The notes beneath the pieces are model-generated. The model searched no databases, was not told the origin of the DNA, and saw only the letters and a list, made by a program, of their open reading frames with translations. Positions 23,901-24,475 of a stretch of DNA of 24,475 nt are shown in pieces. The stretch lies in assembly GCA_910579725.1 (NCBI GenBank), contig CAJTUD010000041.1, forward strand, positions 1 through 24,475. The letters run 5' to 3'. This DNA is from an uncultured Oscillospiraceae bacterium (GTDB taxonomy: Bacteria > Bacillota > Clostridia > Oscillospirales > Oscillospiraceae). How positions within the stretch are numbered: position 1 is the first letter of the stretch; every line of letters starts with the position of its first letter. Made by a program: the position numbers and the translations under genes.

Positions 23901-24474
23901 GACCAAAAACCGTCTCCCCGCCGTCCTCCGGCAAAGCGGCCCAGACCGCCTTCTGCTCCTCCAGCCAGCGCTCCGGATAGGCGTGGCTCTGAATCTTGCC
24001 GTGAAGCTCCAGCACCAGATTTTCCAGACCCCGGTCGTCCCGGCCGAAGCCGAAGCAATCTGCCAGCTGAATCCGGCCCGGGCTCATATCGGTATAAAAT
24101 TTCTCCAGAACACCCGGCAGCACTTTCTGCCGCAGCAGAGACGCCTCGCCCTCATCAAGGACGCGGAAGTCCGCCGTCAGCCCCCCCTGCCCATCCAGAT
24201 CCAGCAAGTGGACGTTCTCCCGCAGCAGCGCGGTGCAAAATGCGTCAATTGTCTTGATATCCGCCTGATACACCAGCAGCAGCTGCCGCTGCAAATGCCG
24301 GTCGCCGGGATGCGCCTGCATCCGCTTGCCCAGTTCCTTGGCAATCCGTTCCCGCAGCTCCGCCGCCGAGGCGCGGGTATAGGTGATAATGAGGAAGTCG
24401 TCCATATTGGCCTGCTCCTCTCCCAGCGCGTCCAGCCCTTCCATCTCCTTCAGATGCGCGGGCTTGGTGTTGAT
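20986..24474 (-). CDS. addA: AddA helicase-nuclease subunit (5' end outside the window)
   Basis: 1162 residues are visible; the start and the Walker A motif lie beyond the right edge. AddAB is the RecBCD-type complex of Firmicutes that resects double-strand breaks up to a Chi site. UvrD-type motifs are seen in order: ITYTRASAAELRERI (Ia), MVDEYQDTNQVQ (II), VGDVKQSIYRFRLADP (III), LLSQNFRSR (IV), VQIMSIHKSKGLEFPVVIL (V) and MRVLYVGMTRAKEKLIL (VI). A C-terminal RecB-type nuclease domain follows, with GTAMHLVMQYLP and the catalytic GVADLF then IIDFKTDYV. The frame is open to the window edge without a break. addB would be expected upstream, off the right side. pyrG has its own promoter in the 176-nt gap downstream. 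Confidence 0.97.
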   Translation of the reverse strand: MNTKPAHLKEMEGLDALGEEQANMDDFLIITYTRASAAELRERIAKELGKRMQAHPGDRHLQRQLLLVYQADIKTIDAFCTALLRENVHLLDLDGQGGLTADFRVLDEGEASLLRQKVLPGVLEKFYTDMSPGRIQLADCFGFGRDDRGLENLVLELHGKIQSHAYPERWLEEQKAVWAALPEDGGETVFGRALLSRVERKARHWARLLDGAREELRADAVVEKAYAPGFAAAAAQLLALAEAAAQGWDRAAERIPVFPRLSAAKKCEIPEVKEKAKALWDRCKKETAGFCAILDGSGVETGMDLARSSPAMEALLTLCADFSAAYQKEKLRRNVTDFSDQEHYAVRLLLGEDGCPTPLAEVVAGRYREVMVDEYQDTNQVQNCVFDALSHGGRTLFTVGDVKQSIYRFRLADPTIFLEQYRIYPDAPEAVQGEPRRILLSQNFRSRAPVLDAANFIFSNLMSREMGDVDYGPAERLYFGADYLPPREDCQAEFHLLVPPLEDGAEETVPGPLLEARFVAERIAALLAEGYPVAGEDAEALRPCRPEDIVILMRSPGPRLKRYARALEERGIPCAAQENEDFFSSMEVAVVCSLLEILDNPRQDVPLIAVLRSPLAGFSPDRLATIRGLHPDGDFYEALASSEDEDCAAILAQLEELRGLSRDMSVHRLIWRIYNQMNVLGVFGAMAGGVRRRENLIALYEHARNFESAGYKGLFAFVSHLRRLLENGEQPVTASGSPAGGVQIMSIHKSKGLEFPVVILADLGKRFNQMDLQKPVLVHPQLGLGPLCIDLDRHIRYPTIAREAVSGILSRESRSEEMRVLYVGMTRAKEKLILTASMAAASRRLKELTALSALPVPPETADGARSMAEWILLPLLQRREAAALRALAGMEEGIWAPAEDEPWLVELHQRSQYSEAPERTEEVSSGGPSGGAALPVLREALDFRYPHQAACSVPTKLTATQLKGREKDKEIAEETVQPYVRRDFAAPRFLSGHRPLTGAERGTAMHLVMQYLPLEEDTDVEEVVTSLTARRLLTEEQAEAVDREAVRRFLASPLAAELRQADRVEREYRFSLLIPGSDYFAGLEDGEEILLQGVADLFAVKNGRVTIIDFKTDYVTEETLMDKAEGYRSQLETYSAALEKILELPVVRKALYFFRLGQAVEM

Positions 24475-24475
24475 G

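Noticed and set aside
1..24475. CRISPR arrays, tRNA or rRNA genes, IS elements with terminal repeats
   Set aside because: I looked for regular repeats, cloverleaf-type TTCGAATC segments, rRNA cores and transposase motifs and found none.

Overview
The window is bacterial, GC-rich (roughly 60% by eye) and comes from a spore-forming member of the Clostridia. The evidence is spoIVA, spoVM and a sipL-type SPOCS/LysM gene together with obg, pyrG, addA and cobalamin genes. The protein style and GC content suggest an Oscillospiraceae-type gut anaerobe (Flavonifractor/Pseudoflavonifractor-like), which is an inference. Most genes lie on the minus strand. No rRNA, tRNA, CRISPR array or intact transposase was found.

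Left end (1-2.6 kb): an accessory-looking, partly decayed stretch. It holds a possible gene fragment running off the left edge, a strong plus-strand terminator, a secreted three-repeat SLH protein flanked by mirrored GC hairpins, and a tmrB-like kinase that has lost its P-loop end. At 2.6-4.3 kb is a compact minus-strand cobalamin salvage operon, cobS-cobU-cobC, with overlapping genes, an unusually short CobU and its own sigma-A promoter but no room for a cobalamin riboswitch. It is divergent from a MATE exporter (4.45-5.84 kb).

Middle (5.9-12.7 kb): a sporulation block on the minus strand. SpoIVA (with a near-consensus sigma-E promoter), a SipL-type protein and a 24-residue SpoVM lie within 4.7 kb. 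These three are the known base on which the spore coat is built. Between spoIVA and sipL are an XRE regulator fused to a complete desulfoferrodoxin/superoxide reductase and a GNAT acetyltransferase. Upstream are a 47-residue membrane peptide, obg and a second GNAT gene.

Right-middle (12.8-15.5 kb): an AT-rich small gene that looks foreign, then a plus-strand operon with a perfect-consensus promoter. It encodes a NifU/IscU-like Fe-S scaffold protein and a GGGtGRT-family protein of unknown function, closed by a 42-nt perfectly palindromic terminator. This pair is the best candidate here for a poorly described system.

Right end (15.6-24.5 kb): a SpoVB-like flippase, a membrane-anchored LysM/G5/M23 endopeptidase whose leader carries four WalR-like hexamers at exact 10-nt spacing, CTP synthase, and addA, whose 5' end lies outside the window.
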